A stretch of 64,000 nucleotides of DNA, taken from assembly GCA_011009095.1 (NCBI GenBank), contig VTPC01002427.1, positions 1 to 64,000 of the forward strand, in the 5' to 3' direction. The DNA comes from Ignelater luminosus (lineage: Eukaryota; Arthropoda; Insecta; Coleoptera; Elateridae). The translations under genes were made by a program, and so were the position numbers. Shown here piece after piece: positions 47,491 through 59,532 of the stretch. The notes beneath the pieces were generated by a model. It was not told the DNA's origin, searched no databases, and worked only from the letters and a program-made list of their open reading frames with translations. The stretch's first letter is position 1, and each line of letters starts with the position of its first letter.

Positions 47491-50400
47491 ACAGCCTCTT
47501 GTATCCAATTCTTAAAACACTTGAAATTTAAAACTTAGTTATCTCGAAAACAATGATAGTCAGAAAAAATGAGTAGGAAATCTTGTTTATTTTAATTCTG
47601 TATAGAATGTATGTGCATGAGGGTACCCCCAAAACAGCCTACAAAGTATCAGAATTTTTGTGAACTTTCTGGGATACCCCCATGCGCACCTTCTAAGTTT
47701 ATTGTTCAATAAGAAATCTTTTATTTCATATAAAAGTAAAATAAGTATACTTACGTATAATTTAAATACCTTGCCAACAAAAAATAAATATAAAAGGGTT
47801 AACTCTGATAAGTACGTATACAGCTATGTTTTCTAGAATATTGTTAGATTTAATAGATTGTCGAAAATGGTGAAGGAACAACAAATTCTGTAAAGAAGTT
47901 TGTCAATATCGAAATAATGATTTTACATAAATTATTTATTTCTATTAAAACTTGAAGATTCTCACTAATTAAAGCATTTTATAACATTAATAAATTGGCT
48001 CTTAACGTGGGGCGTATGAAGTAAAATTCTTGGGTTTATTGCTTATCACAAAAATTAGACACTTAGGTTTAGTTTTTTTTGTTTATTTCAAAATTGCCAT
48101 TATCTGCTATTTTTTTTCTAATTTGTTTTTAAAACCCATAGTAATATAGTAATAGTTAACTCTTTGATTTCCAACTTATTATAATTAGAATTCTGATTTA
48201 AATCTTGTTTCCATCTAGTAAAACGCCCACCAATTATTCACACTTTTTAAATTGAGGTTAGTTTACAAACTCCTATTCTACAATAGTTATCCTACTTGTT
48301 TTGTAAAGCTGCCAATGCATTTTACAAAACTTGAAATTCAGAAGGTTGCTTGAAAGCAAATCTAATTACAGTATTTCTTGAGAACATCCATTCTTGCTTT
48401 TATTTCAAATCTGATTTTTTGCTATTAAGATTCTTAAAACAAACTGCAATGCATTTCAAGTCAGTCACCTTCTGAATTAGCATAATTCACAACAAAAAGG
48501 AGAATGGAATTTTGATTCGGTATCAAAAATGAATTTCTTTTGCACAGAAAGCATAAAATTGCGCTTTAGTTATCAATTAGAGAAATCTTTAAAAGTTAAA
48601 ACATCCAATTAGTGTATAGTAGCATTTTCTTTAAAGTTATGCTGTGTTTTGCATCCAATAATAATTTCCGCATAATTTAATCAAAATGTGAACAATTTAA
48701 TCCATCTACAGTTAATCAATAATTACCTGCTGTTTTCGTTCTCTGGAGAAAATATCTGAACAAATAAATAATACAACTTTTACACAAATATTTACTAATT
48801 AATCACTTGCCAAAAGTAAGTAAAATTAATTTTACTTTTTAAACATTTCTATCAACTTTTATTATGTGAAATTAATTATTGTATTTTTGGTATTTTATTA
48901 GACGTTCCACACACACACAACTTACGTAATTATCATCTTTTGTAAAAAAAGAAAAATAACATTGCTGAAAAATTATTCATTAAAGACAGTTTTTTCTCGA
49001 TTACATTTCAATTAATTAACTTGTATTATATGTGGGTAGAAATAACGTGTAGGAGTTTTAAATTCAAACAACGACTTTTTTATGTAATAAATGTCTATAA
49101 AATAAACACAGGCCTTTCTAAAACAAATCTTTTAGGAAGAATAATATTGTAATTAGTATTATTAAAGCTTTAACTTTAATGTTTAACTTTTGAGACACCT
49201 ACTTTTCTGAAACTTAATTAACGAACGCCCACTTCTAGATATCTCGAAAATTCTGCAGTTCCGCTATCTCTTTGTACACAAATTGCTGTTAAAAGAACAA
49301 TCTCTGCATTTTACTTGATAAACATTGCACAATTCATTTGTTGCTTTTATTTATTAGGTTTAATTATGCGGAAATTCCAATTTGCTGTAATAGCTCAGGA
49401 AAAATATTAATTTCACTTTTTATAATAAAACAAAAATATTTAGAAAATAATTTTGTGAATACTACCAAATTAATGCAATTGTTCCGAAACAAATGTTTTT
49501 TTAAATGCTACAAGCTTTTTGTAAAAAAAAAAGAAAATCTTTTGAAAGTTATATTGAAATGTATTTGCTCCTTATTATTATTACTATTACCATTCGCGTG
49601 CTTTTCTTATTTTAATTATTGTGAAACTGGAATAGAATTCATTCCACGTGACAATCGTATTCGTGCACTCAAGAAATTCACGTGTACGGGTAAATATAAC
49701 CTACTTATAATTGCGCATTTTATAAATTTAGTTTGCATTTTATTCTGCTGCATATAATTTACATTAATTTCTATAATGCAAATTTAAAACAAGCGTAACA
49801 TGATATGTTTTTAAGTTATTTATTCGTCTTTTAGTAGGTAATAAATCTATCAATAAACTTGTCTATATTATACTTTTAATAGGACCGAGGTATTCAGTAG
49901 GAACAAAAGGAATTTAATAATAAGAACAAAATTCAGTTAAGATTATAAATCACAGATAATTTAAAGTAAAATTTATAATTAAAATATTGACAAGGAAAGT
50001 GACTTGGATGTCTTTGGGTTGTTTGCCTTTTCTTCGTAATGGAAGAGTAGAAAGATGAAAGTACATAATTAAATGTCACTAGGAATATCATATCTCTCAA
50101 CTGATGACCTTGTGGAATACCATTCTCAAGGTAAAATGTACCTACTTGACAACACTGCGTCTATTTAGAGTTTGGTTATCGAAACAGTGTTTTATTAATA
50201 AGAGAATTACTGTTTGTGTAGTCGATAGGACTTTGATAAGTACCTACTTGCGATAATTAGCGCATCTAAACACAGCAATTGAAGTTCAATGTTTCTTAAA
50301 GTCTATTAAGATTTATTTATAAAGTGGATCAGGCGTTAAATCAGTCAGATGACTGCCTCACTGCGCGCAAATATAGGAGCGTAGAAATCGATGAAAATGT

Positions 50401-51554
50401 AAACCTCATATTTGGAAGACAAATGTCATAAATAGTTTAGTTAGTATGATAATTCAGAGTTCCATCCGTCATTAATCATCATTCAACTGGATTGCACAGA
50501 AGACAACCTGAAAAGCAAATCTTTCTGTAACGAATAGCTTTTGATCTTTAGACATGGCATTTATTCTGTTAAGATTACATGAAACCTTAAGAGCGCGGTT
50601 TTGACGTTAGAATATAGTAGATGGCAGCACCGTCAAAAATCTAGTAAATAGTTTTTTATGATCAGATCATTTATTACTAACTTAAAGTTTCTAAAAAAAG
50701 TCTACAAATGCTGCATACATGTACCTTCGTCAATGGCCAATAAAAATCTTGATTCAGGGTCTATCAGCTAAGAAAAACAATACTTTTGTGCAGAACAACT
50801 TGTCTTATTATTTTAAATTTTAAACATAATACTGATAAAAAAAGTATCCACTTACTTGCCTTATTGTAACAACTACCTATCCTGAAAAGTTTGATGCATT
50901 TGAATTAGAAATACCATAAAGATACTAGTTAGAAAAAACAAACATTTAATTATTGGGAAGTAACAGCAATTGACGAATGCAACGCGCAATAATGGAAACT
51001 ATGAAAAGTATTATAATTTTAGTTCATCTATCTTCAAAGGGATGGCACCACTGCTTTGCAAGTTATAATAAGATTACATAGGGGAGGATTGTCAGCCATA
51101 TGGATTTTAAATCTCGCGCTATTTTTAACCTTTCAATATATGATTGGATCAGCAATAGACGACATGCATTTTGGGGGTACAACGATCTGTCTCTTTTTTA
51201 TAAACCATTTCTCTTATCTTTATTAATTGAAGTATTGTATTAATAAATTAAAATAACCTAGATTAATAAAACATGAAAAACATGCTTGTAATTAGTAAGA
51301 AAGAGACAGATAGTAACCCCATGGTACGTCACATACACGTTTTCTATTCAAACTTTGATTATATCAAAGAATTCAAGTACTTCTTATAGGACTTTAGGTC
51401 CTTGTTAGACAAATAACAATGACAATCCATAAGGTGCGTTTTATGGAAAAGTCTGATATTTTTATTTCTTTTTTTTACATTATTTGGTATTTTTCTTTAT
51501 TAAATAAGTAGTTTATTATAAACAAAATATAAAAAAATAGTTTATTATATTATA
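47491..51554. other. AT-rich non-coding stretch
   Basis: The longest frame is 49338-49757 plus (139 codons), mostly Phe/Leu/Lys-rich as expected by chance. Its C-terminal part (ETGIEFIPRDNRIRALKKFT) has less biased codons and ends near CGGGTAAAT, which could be a splice donor. I cannot assign it. No other structure was recognised. Confidence 0.4.
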
Positions 51555-52565
51555 CAGGGTGATTCCGAAATAAAGGGTATCCTTTTAATAGGTGATAAGT
51601 GAGGCTAAAAGGAGACAAAAAAATGAAAAAACAAAGTGGCTCCGTAAAAGTTGAAAATTTTGACAATTTTCCTAAATATTAAAAATTGAAGCCGTCTCTG
51701 GTTAGAAAAAGAAAAGTGTTTCTTGTATTGTCGCCTTAAAAAGTGAAAGTTAAGGAGATTTATGGTGTTTTTAAACCCCTGTAGTGCAAGAACGAAAATT
51801 TACCAGACATGCCTACTTTCTTGGAACTAATAGTGCAGCTGTAGTGGCACAATGAACAATAAATGCCATCATAAGCTACCCCCTGGACATTTTACAACTT
51901 TCCCTTCTTAAATCTGAAGTATGTTTAACATGCAGGGTTGTTGAAATTCGTTGAAACAGTAAAAACATAATAACAAAATTTATGTTACGAACAATTAGAC
52001 TCCAGTCTCACAAGCAACATTTTAATCCCTTATTATTATTTAGTCACATGAATAGGAAACATTTTAAATGGCAATGGATTACACCTACTACTTGAATGAA
52101 ACATGCGTATGGAAGGTACTACTATCACATCTGTATTTAATTCAATTTAATAAATTCAACTAATTTTTATTTATGTAGCATAATGCTTATTAAAGTTCTT
52201 GGTTCTTTGGAAGTTTACAGAAAAAAATCACTAACAGTAAAATTTTAATATTTTTCCGTTTGCAGATTAAAAAGTAAAAGTTCCTACTGGTTATTTATGG
52301 CATTGTATAAACCAGATAAACTATTATACCCCTCACATAAATAGCAAGAACTACCTGCCAATGACAAGGACAGTCAGTCAACCCCTATCGATTTTTGCTT
52401 AAGTAAAAGTATGAGAGCAGGACCGGCTTGGCTTAGCCATTAAACTTCAATCGCATTTTTCTCGGAAACTATGCAATTTTTACCTACCGTTTTTTATCGC
52501 AAATATATGTACTATCACACTGCTATCCACCTTTAAGAGGATACCCTTATTTCGGAATCACCCTG
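51555..52565. mobile_element. non-autonomous TIR element, 1011 bp
   Basis: The left end reads CAGGGTGATTCCGAAATAA, then AGGGTATCC. The complement of the right end reads the same 19 bases, then GGGTATCCTCTTAA. The inverted match runs about 30 bp with a one-base indel. TATA lies outside both ends and could be a target duplication, although the AT-rich flanks make this weak. The interior has no coding similarity. CAGGGTG-type ends are common among insect non-autonomous elements. The superfamily is not determined. Confidence 0.8.
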
Positions 52566-52639
52566 TATAATAACGTTAGTGTATTTATATACCTACCTGA
52601 ATGGGAAAAGTAATAAATACCATTAGCATCAACTAGTAA

Positions 52640-52840
52640 TAGATAAATTTTAATTTTCAAAGGTCAGTGAAATTTCCTTTGAAAAATTTCAGATTTCAGG
52701 AAATTTTGAAATTTATATAGAATTTCTGAAATTTATTAAAAATATCGAAATATTTAAATAATTTCCATAAATACAATGTTATACAGAAATGAATGAAAAT
52801 TTGATGACATTTTCCAGAAAATTACGAAAATGTGATGATT
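52640..52840. repeat. GAAATTT-rich low-complexity tract
   Basis: AAATTTC, GAAATTT and their variants recur every 10-25 bp (for example GAAATTTCCTTTGAAAAATT and GGAAATTTTGAAATTT). The motif is near-palindromic, so inverted and direct readings mix. No unit length can be fixed. Confidence 0.5.
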
Positions 52841-53841
52841 ATTTGCAGTACAAGAAGTTTAAAGTAGTGCTTTTTTAATGCTAGTTCCTGTAAACTAAAA
52901 CGCCAGCGAAATCTTAAAACAGTTTATATTTTAAATCTTTAAATAGAATAACAAGTAGGTAAGTTCAGATTCAATTTTCGTCATTTTCTTCTTCGGAAAA
53001 TGACAAGGGCCCAACACTAGACTCAGTGTCATGGGTGGAATACTTCTCATTTGAAGAACTTTCTTTTGGTTCTGAATCGACTTTTCTTCTTTTGGTAGTT
53101 CTATTGTCGCTTGATTTAAATCTTTTCTGATTTTGGTTTGATTCCTGGACAATCTCAGCTTCTAAAACACACAGAAGGCAGAATATATTTTAAGATTGAA
53201 ATAATAAAAAGAACAGCTGCATTTCTTACCATTCTAAGAGGCTGTTTGACCTTCGGATGTCTTTTTGGAGTGTTCTCTCAACTTATAGTTATGAGAAATA
53301 AAAGTGAGCTATTGCTCTTTTGGTAGTTAATCTGTTTCTCTTCGCGCAATAAATCCTCCCCATTGTGCTATTTGTTCTTTCTGGCGATGTAGATGACGAT
53401 GACGTAAGCATTAAAAGTATTCAAAAAGCAACTCTTACTAGCTGCCGACAATTAAAACTACCAACACCTTTCCACCATGTGAGTGCGGTTCTAAACTTTC
53501 AACCTTTTCTAAATCACCTCTTTATCCCACATGTATTCTTTCTTCTCGTTTTTGGCGAGGCTGATCAAAACAACTACATAGTCAATGTTAGTCATCGTTT
53601 TTGATAATGCATCTATAAATTCGATACCATCAAGTAGTTCTACAGGACCTAAGTTGACCTCCAAATCTTTAGGATCCAAAAATATCAGTTTTTAAATGTA
53701 TAGGTTGAACCGAGTATTCATGGCGTCGTGTGAACTTTTCAAAAATCATTCAAAAAAGTGTATAGGCTGCTGCTTTTTTACTACATTTCCTTATAAATAT
53801 GCAATTCTACGCGTAACTTATTAGATTTTGTTTACTTACTT
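52841..53841. other. non-coding stretch with short unrecognised frames
   Basis: Minus frame 53152-52931 is hydrophilic (FPKKKMTKIESELTYLL) and plus frame 53138-53326 overlaps it. Neither is recognised. Plus frame 53365-53604 (GDVDDDDVSIKSIQKATLTS) is also unassigned. These could be pieces of a decayed transposon. Confidence 0.35.
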
Positions 53842-54295
53842 GGCAATCATGTAGAATGCTTGTCCCACACTTAGACACTTATAACTCCTGTTATATACAA
53901 TTTCCGTAGAAAATAAGGACACCTTTGCAATAGGCTTTAATAAATACAAATAAACAGTTTGCTTTCCTCTTAATCGCATATAAAAGCAAAAATTTCGATG
54001 ATAAATGTGCACTTGCTTTAGGTTATTGACACGACCGTCCGCCATTCTAATGTAAGTCGAATGCTTCGGTAGGTCGAAAATACCGCGCATGCCGGACGGA
54101 CGTGTTAATAACGGAAAAAAGTGTACTTTTACTATTGAAATTTTCGCTTTTATACACAATTAAGAGAAAAGCAACCTGTTTATTTGTATTTATTAAAGCC
54201 TCAAGATTGCGAAGGTATCCTTATTTTCCACGGAAATTGTATATAACAGAAGTTATAAGTGTCTAAGTTTGGGACTAGCATTCTACATGATTGCC
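53842..54295. repeat. 454-bp foldback: long inverted repeat with GC-richer centre
   Basis: The left end GGCAATCATGTAGAATGC is matched by GCATTCTACATGATTGCC at the right end. The match continues inward: ACACTTATAACTCCTGTTAT against ATAACAGAAGTTATAAGTGT, and CTTTAATAAATACAAATAAA against TTTATTTGTATTTATTAAAG. It reaches GACACGACCGTCCGCC against GGACGGACGTGTTAATAA near 54030 and 54095. Arms are about 210 bp at roughly 85% identity by eye, with a centre of about 40 bp. The minus frame 54159-53836 spans the hairpin and is a by-product of it. Its transcript would fold into a long hairpin. Confidence 0.85.
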
Positions 54296-54846
54296 GACAG
54301 GGCACATACTATTGTAGTATCATACACCACTATAACCACTACCTAAACACTACTAAAAGTAACAAAACGGCAGAAAATTATTCTTCAACTCTTCAAAGCA
54401 CTCTAGAAAGAAAAATCTTCTCTTCTGGCACTACCGTTATATAGCTCTACAGATGATATCTTTAGTGCAATGCGCAAACAAAGAAGTCAGAACGCATTTG
54501 TTAAGAAAAGGTTCAATGACCGCTGGCCGAAAAGGATATTTTAAAAACAAAATGCTAAATACCTAACGTATTATTTATTCTTGTTTCACTGAAAGAAAAA
54601 ATAGTAAAATCAATCAAGAAAGACATGAAACTGAGCTTGTCTAATTTTGTTGTTGATTCACGTAAAACTTTAATCCAACTTTATTTTCCTCCTAAAATGA
54701 TTTAATGTAAAACTTTGATTATATTTATTATACAATTTTTTCTGTTCAACTTCCAATTAAATAAGTGTTGCAGTGTCTCAATAAAAAGTTATTTCATGTA
54801 TGTATGTATTTAAAACAACGAGAATAAAATACTCATTTAATATTGC
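54296..54846. other. AT-rich spacer
   Basis: No motif was found. It holds only short chance frames. Confidence 0.5.
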
Positions 54847-55062
54847 TGTAAAATGTTACAGGGAATATTTTAGGTAATCTTCGCCCAAGTTCATAAGAAA
54901 AAAAATCATTATCATTGTTTTCTGTTTTGGAAAAACCTTTCCTTTACTCAAAAACATATTTAACCAGTACTATTAAAAATTAAAAGTGACCATTTCTTTA
55001 TTATGAACTTGGCCCAAGTGCCATTAAAATATTACCTGAAATATTCCCCATGACATTTTACA
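54847..55062. repeat. 216-bp inverted-repeat element (MITE-like)
   Basis: The left arm TGTAAAATGTTACAGGGAAT then ATTTTAGGTAAT and CGCCCAAGTTCATAA pairs with the right arm, whose complement reads TGTAAAATGTCATGGGGAAT, ATTTCAGGTAAT and GGGCCAAGTTCATAA. Arms are 50-60 bp, with a short insertion in the right one. No target duplication was evident. Confidence 0.75.
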
Positions 55063-57650
55063 TTTTTTAAATACAATTAAGAAGTGATCGTGAACTATAA
55101 CAAAAAATAGGATAATATTTATACAGACGAATCAAGCAGTTTTCTTCTTTTTTCCTCTAAGTAAATATAGAGAGTTAGACTTTTTCTGGTTCTTTTTGAA
55201 ACTATAATTACTTTAATCAATTTCAATACATACTGCGTCATCTATGGACAATTATGTTAACTGTACAAGCAAACCGTGTTCTTGAAAAGAGATGTCTATG
55301 CTTCTATTGAAACTAGAACTATCATAGCTATACTTTGGAGCTCGAAAACAGGTTGAGCTGCGCTCTTTATTAGCTATTTAAAGATCTACCGCATTTCCAA
55401 GGTCGAACTTCGGCCTTCAGTAGCCTTCTTCAGAGAGCAAACAACCAGCGTTGATCGAACTGTGCCTTTCCACACTTTCTCATATAGGACAGAAGGGTGC
55501 TTTAAATTCTGAAATCGTTCAATCGACAGTTGTACAAAGAAGGCTTTCTGGTGTGTCAGATTTTAACTCATAAACAACAATTACCTCAATTTTTGCAGAG
55601 TAACTAACTAAAGATCAAAGTAAAGGTTATTGTTTCGTTTATCTTAGTTCACCTTGCTTAAGTTTTCTCTATTTCACTTGTATTCATTTTTCGTTTATTC
55701 TAAATGATAGTTGACGTTTACGCATTTAGTTCTATCTGAATTTTTGGAAACGCGATGATTAGCTGCTACATAAATTGCAACAGGATGGCAGAGAACATCT
55801 AGATTGTCAATGATCAAAGAGGTGCCATAGTACCAAAGCATATGCAAAGTTTAAAAACTTGACATAAGCATTTCCAAGACATGATAAGTATTAGAAGAGT
55901 ATCGTACACTGTTTCTATTGGAACCACCAAAAACCAGAAGAAATTTAAAAACTGCCATAATATCATTTGGCTGAAATTATTAAGAGTTCAATTAAGATAT
56001 ACCAAATTTTGACATCTATTGATTATACATTTATATTGAGCATTAAGTGCAAAGCACCAGATCGATTTTTGACAAAGATAGTCAAGTCGTATGTCTTGAA
56101 ACATTTGAATCCATGCTCGATTCTTTTAATTGATATAATGAAATGCTACCACTAGTTATTACGTACTCTTCCCCTTACTATGGGTACTTTCAATCATACT
56201 TGATCTTTTCTTTGCAATTTTCTTCGCAAAAAAGAACAAGCTAGAGGTGAACCTAGACAGATCAGATACATTTGTTTCTTTAACCTTACTACAAGTAGTA
56301 ATCAGAAATTTGAATGCAGTAGAGAGTTAGGAACATTTCCCTCCTTGCCACCACTTTATTTTTTTGTAATCCAACGCTAGTACTTAGCTCATAGAGACAA
56401 CAAATGCCATGATGCACAGCAATAATGTAGCTACTGAAGTGTGCATAGGAAACACTTCATTAACAGTGCAACTAACTACTGAGCTCCTAAGTCTATACCT
56501 CCTTTAGCTTCCAAATGTCTAGTTTTCTATTCAATTTTTTGAGACCTCTTAGAGTAATAAAAACAAAGCATTGAGCTTTTAGCAAAACATACAAATGTGT
56601 AATTTAAGAGTAACTCTGATAGCAACGCATTAACATAGCCTAATATATCAGATTCTACTTCTGTAAGAAGTGATTTAACTCTCCCAGGATGTTTATGTCC
56701 ATTATGCGTTAGAATTGCAAAGGCAGAGTAAACGACATTTTTGTATGTTTCCTAGTTTCTAGCTTTAATTATTACCATAGGTTCCAAATCTCAGGTCAAA
56801 TCATTAAAAACATTGCACAAGTACACTCCGGAGAAGATCGACCTTGATAGAGCAAGAATATAGCAAAGTGACTAATATGCAACGACGTTGTGCCTGATAT
56901 CTTTAGATAACCGTTCAACAATGTAGTATATACTCATTAATATATTTGACACGGTCCAATTAACACCTTGAGTGTACTCTTGCCAGATGTTGATCCGCCT
57001 GCTTATGGTTTTCGATGCCTGCTTCTGAATTAGGAAAAAATAGACAGAAGAAGAAAACAAGACAAGAAATGATAGAGTAGAAAACATGAAAAAGCAAATA
57101 GAGCAAGAAGAGGAATGAAAATGAGTTCAATATGTAAACCATGTTTGTAAGTATCGAGGGGACAGTATTAATACCAACGTTATCTGACTATTGCATTACT
57201 AATTAGCTTACAGAATCTAGGTTTGTTTCTAAAGCTTCGTCACGTTTTTGTAAAGTTCCAATCACTAAATTTAGTCGTTAGAGATCTCAATTAGTAATAG
57301 ACTCTTTAAATGAAATTTGTTTTGGGCGCTAATGGTATTGGGAAAGTCCACTGCAGTGTAATACCTTAACCAATAATTAATCAATTTTGAGATATCTTAC
57401 GTTCATATAAATCGGTCCACTGCACACTTTTGACTTTAACTGTAGTTTTTTTTAGAAATTATACGTCAAATCAAATCAAAACTTATACAGTTTGAAAGAT
57501 GATTTGATATGCTTTAGTATAAATGTATTGAAATTCCTTCAACATTAAGGTCAGAATTATGAAATCAAATGAATGAAACAAATTATCATTTCATTACCAG
57601 AAGAAATATGATCTTTTAAGAATTAACTAATACGATAACAATAACAACAT
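55063..57650. other. AT-rich non-coding stretch, with a possible retroelement terminal motif
   Basis: The complement of 55375-55440 reads CTGAAGAAGGCTACTGAAGG, CCGAAGTTCGACCTTGG. This wording resembles the terminal motif near Penelope-like element repeats (CTGAAGAxGGC...GGCCGAAAC). No Penelope reverse transcriptase was found nearby, so this is only a resemblance. The rest holds no recognisable gene. Confidence 0.35.
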
Positions 57651-57657
57651 AACATTA

Positions 57658-58592
57658 TTAATAATTGGTATGACCCCCTCTTACTCTAATAACATCTCGC
57701 ATACGGTTAGGCATAGATCTAATCAACTTCGATATTGTTTCTTGTGGAATATTAGGCCACTCTTCTCCTATCGCAATAATAAGCTCTGGGATCGACGTTG
57801 GGGTAGGAATCCTAGCTTGGATTCTTCGTTTTAGCTCATCCCATAAATGTTTAATCGGGTTTAAGTCAGGATTGCATGCTGGCCACTCTATAACCCAAAA
57901 ATCGACTTCTGTAATGTAATCTTGAACAATTCTAGCAATGTGCGGCCTTGCATTGGCGTGCATAAAAGTAAGGTCTTCCGCAATATAGTCGATGTAAGGT
58001 ACCACATAAACTGCTAAAATATCTTCAATATACCAAGCGACTGTCAAACCTCTTCTCTCACGACCACGGCCAGGCCAGGTTCGTTCGTGCGTACATAAAA
58101 ATGCCATCTTAGATCATGCATGAACCGCCGCCGTACCCAATGCGCTCTTCAATGCAGCACTCTACAAATCGCTCTCCTGGTCTCTGGTAAACTTTCTTTC
58201 TTCGGTCGCTGCCATAGAGACATATCCTGGTCTCATTGGAGAACAGAACAGAGCCTTACTGCTCCAATGTCAAATTCAGATGATCGCGTGCGTGCTTGAC
58301 GGTGGGCTGGGGTAAGTTTTGGGCCAGTTGCAGGGCTTTTAGGGGTCAGATTGGTTTGCTGCAGTCTTCATCTTACTGTCCACTGGCTAATATTCATTTA
58401 TCGAACCTCACGGAACTCTTGTTACACTTGAACCGCATTAAGTCGACGGTTTCTTAATAACTTTGACATATGAAGCGGTCATCACGCTCGGTTGTACAAC
58501 GCTTTCTGCCTGTTCCTGGTCAACAATGAAAGGATTCAGTTTCCTTACAACGTTTGCAGACCCTTCGAACCGCTGCACGTGTCATGTCAATA
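57658..58592 (-). pseudogene. Tc1-like transposase with two catalytic residues substituted
   Basis: In minus-strand order: RRVCKRCKETESFHC and GTGRKRCTTERDDR (from about 58575), the HTH and linker, with preceding residues missing. Then KHARDHLNLTLEQ-stop-GSVLF and SNETRICLYGSDRRKKVYQR (58300-58185), the latter matching the usual FTDESRFCLxGSDGRRRVYRR, with Asn in the place of the first catalytic Asp region. The 149-codon frame 58107-57658 ends the protein: TFMHANARPHIARIVQDYI and NPDLNPIKHLWDELKRRIQA. Relatives have MHDNARPH and LNPIEHLW; here the second catalytic Asp is Ala (GCC) and the catalytic Glu is Lys (AAA). Stops and frameshifts upstream confirm decay. The 5' end stops at a MITE-like terminus near 58595. 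Confidence 0.82.
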
Positions 58593-58598
58593 AAGTGG

Positions 58599-58733
58599 GC
58601 ACCCCCACTTCGTCAAAATTGAACCATTTTTGAACCATAATTTTAGACAAATTTTAGACAATTTTGGACCACCATAATAAAATTTTGGACCGGCTTCGGT
58701 AAAGCGCTATAACAAAATCAATAGTGGGGGTGC
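58599..58733. repeat. 135-bp MITE-like segment with 11-bp termini
   Basis: It starts GCACCCCCACT and ends AGTGGGGGTGC, an exact 11-bp inverted pair. Inside, CAAAATT / AATTTTGGACC words repeat. The left terminus is itself part of a local palindrome (AAGTGGGCACCCCCACTT, 58593-58610). It truncates the 5' end of the Tc1-like relic. The AGTGGGGGTGC word recurs next to the piggyBac fragment (see the 58714 entry). Confidence 0.55.
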
Positions 58734-58774
58734 TATTAACTTGAGCTCAAGCTAGCACCTCCACTTTTGATTTT
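58714..58774. repeat. 22-bp inverted arms around a palindromic TTAA-containing centre
   Basis: The left arm AAAATCAATAGTGGGGGTGC-TA (58714-58735) pairs with the right arm TAGCACCTCCACTTTTGATT-TT (58753-58774) with two mismatches. The 17-bp centre is TTAACTTGAGCTCAAGC, containing the perfect palindrome CTTGAGCTCAAG and a TTAA. This looks like two similar element ends meeting head-to-head, possibly around a piggyBac target TTAA. Confidence 0.7.
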
Positions 58775-59532
58775 CGTGTAAATCGCCACAATTCGATAAC
58801 TTTAACAACACCATAATTTTGGACTAATTTTAGTGGTTTTGTTTGCCAGTACATTTTCCTGGAAGGAAGCTGATTATGTCCAGACAGTATTATTATTCTA
58901 ATGTATATATACATTTCACTTGTAGATACTGAAAAATCATGATTTCCTTTAAAACTTGCATACTTTCTCGATTCGTCACAAATAAACTGTATAAAATCTT
59001 CCGATAAAAACATTTTGAATAAGTTGACAGGCAATGTATTTTCATCCCTTATTCTTTGTGCGATGTTAGGTTCTGGGGTTTTTTCCATTTTCATTTTTTC
59101 TACTCTAGGGTTCAAAGTCTTTGCTTTCCAATTTCTGACTTTTCTACGCAGCTTCTTCTTTCCTTAAGTAGTTTCCTCCCCTTCTTCTACTCTTTTACAC
59201 CTTTTAGCAATAATTGAAAGAGGTATATCGTCATCGTCCGAGAAATCTTCGTCACTTTCACGTAGACTTAGATTTAGCTCTCTTTCTTCGCTAGTTGCAG
59301 ATACTGCAAATATCTCCATCGGTTGTTTCAATATGCCTTTACCTATATCTCGAATTCCAAAATTTCCTTCTTCATCACTCGGTGCATCGTCTTTATCACT
59401 GTCTTCGCCATCTTTTGGTGGCAAAAGAACCAAATCTAGATGGTTGCGATCTTGTACTGTACCAAAATCTTCATCCTCTGCATGTAACGCCTCTAAATAA
59501 TTGAGAATTTCTTGCATCCCGCGGTACATCAA
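58747..59532 (-). pseudogene. piggyBac-type transposase, N-terminal part only
   Basis: The frame from 59532 (MMYRGMQEILNYLEALHAED) reads an acidic N-terminus: PPKDGEDSDKDDAPSDEEG and ESDEDFSDDDDIPLSIIA. A stop at 59164 is followed in the same frame by PEPNIAQRIRDENTLPVNLF, FLSEDFIQFICDESRKYASF and IIILSGHNQLPSRKMYWQ, the opening of the DDE_Tnp_1_7 domain (relatives read LLSGYxxLPSRxMYW). After MYWQTKP the similarity stops; the frame continues for about 27 residues into the palindromic terminus. All catalytic Asp-bearing segments are absent. It differs in sequence from the piggyBac relic at 41.7 kb, so it belongs to another family. Confidence 0.75.

Noticed and set aside
49338-49757. 139-codon plus frame as a gene
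   Set aside because: Mostly Phe/Leu/Lys/Asn codons expected in AT-rich DNA. Only the last part looks less biased, which is not enough for a gene call.
53836-54159. 107-codon minus-strand frame
   Set aside because: It spans the arms of the foldback and is explained by that structure, with no family motif.
58599-58733. Target-site-flanked complete MITE
   Set aside because: No matching duplication lies outside the 11-bp termini, so I keep it only as a MITE-like segment.
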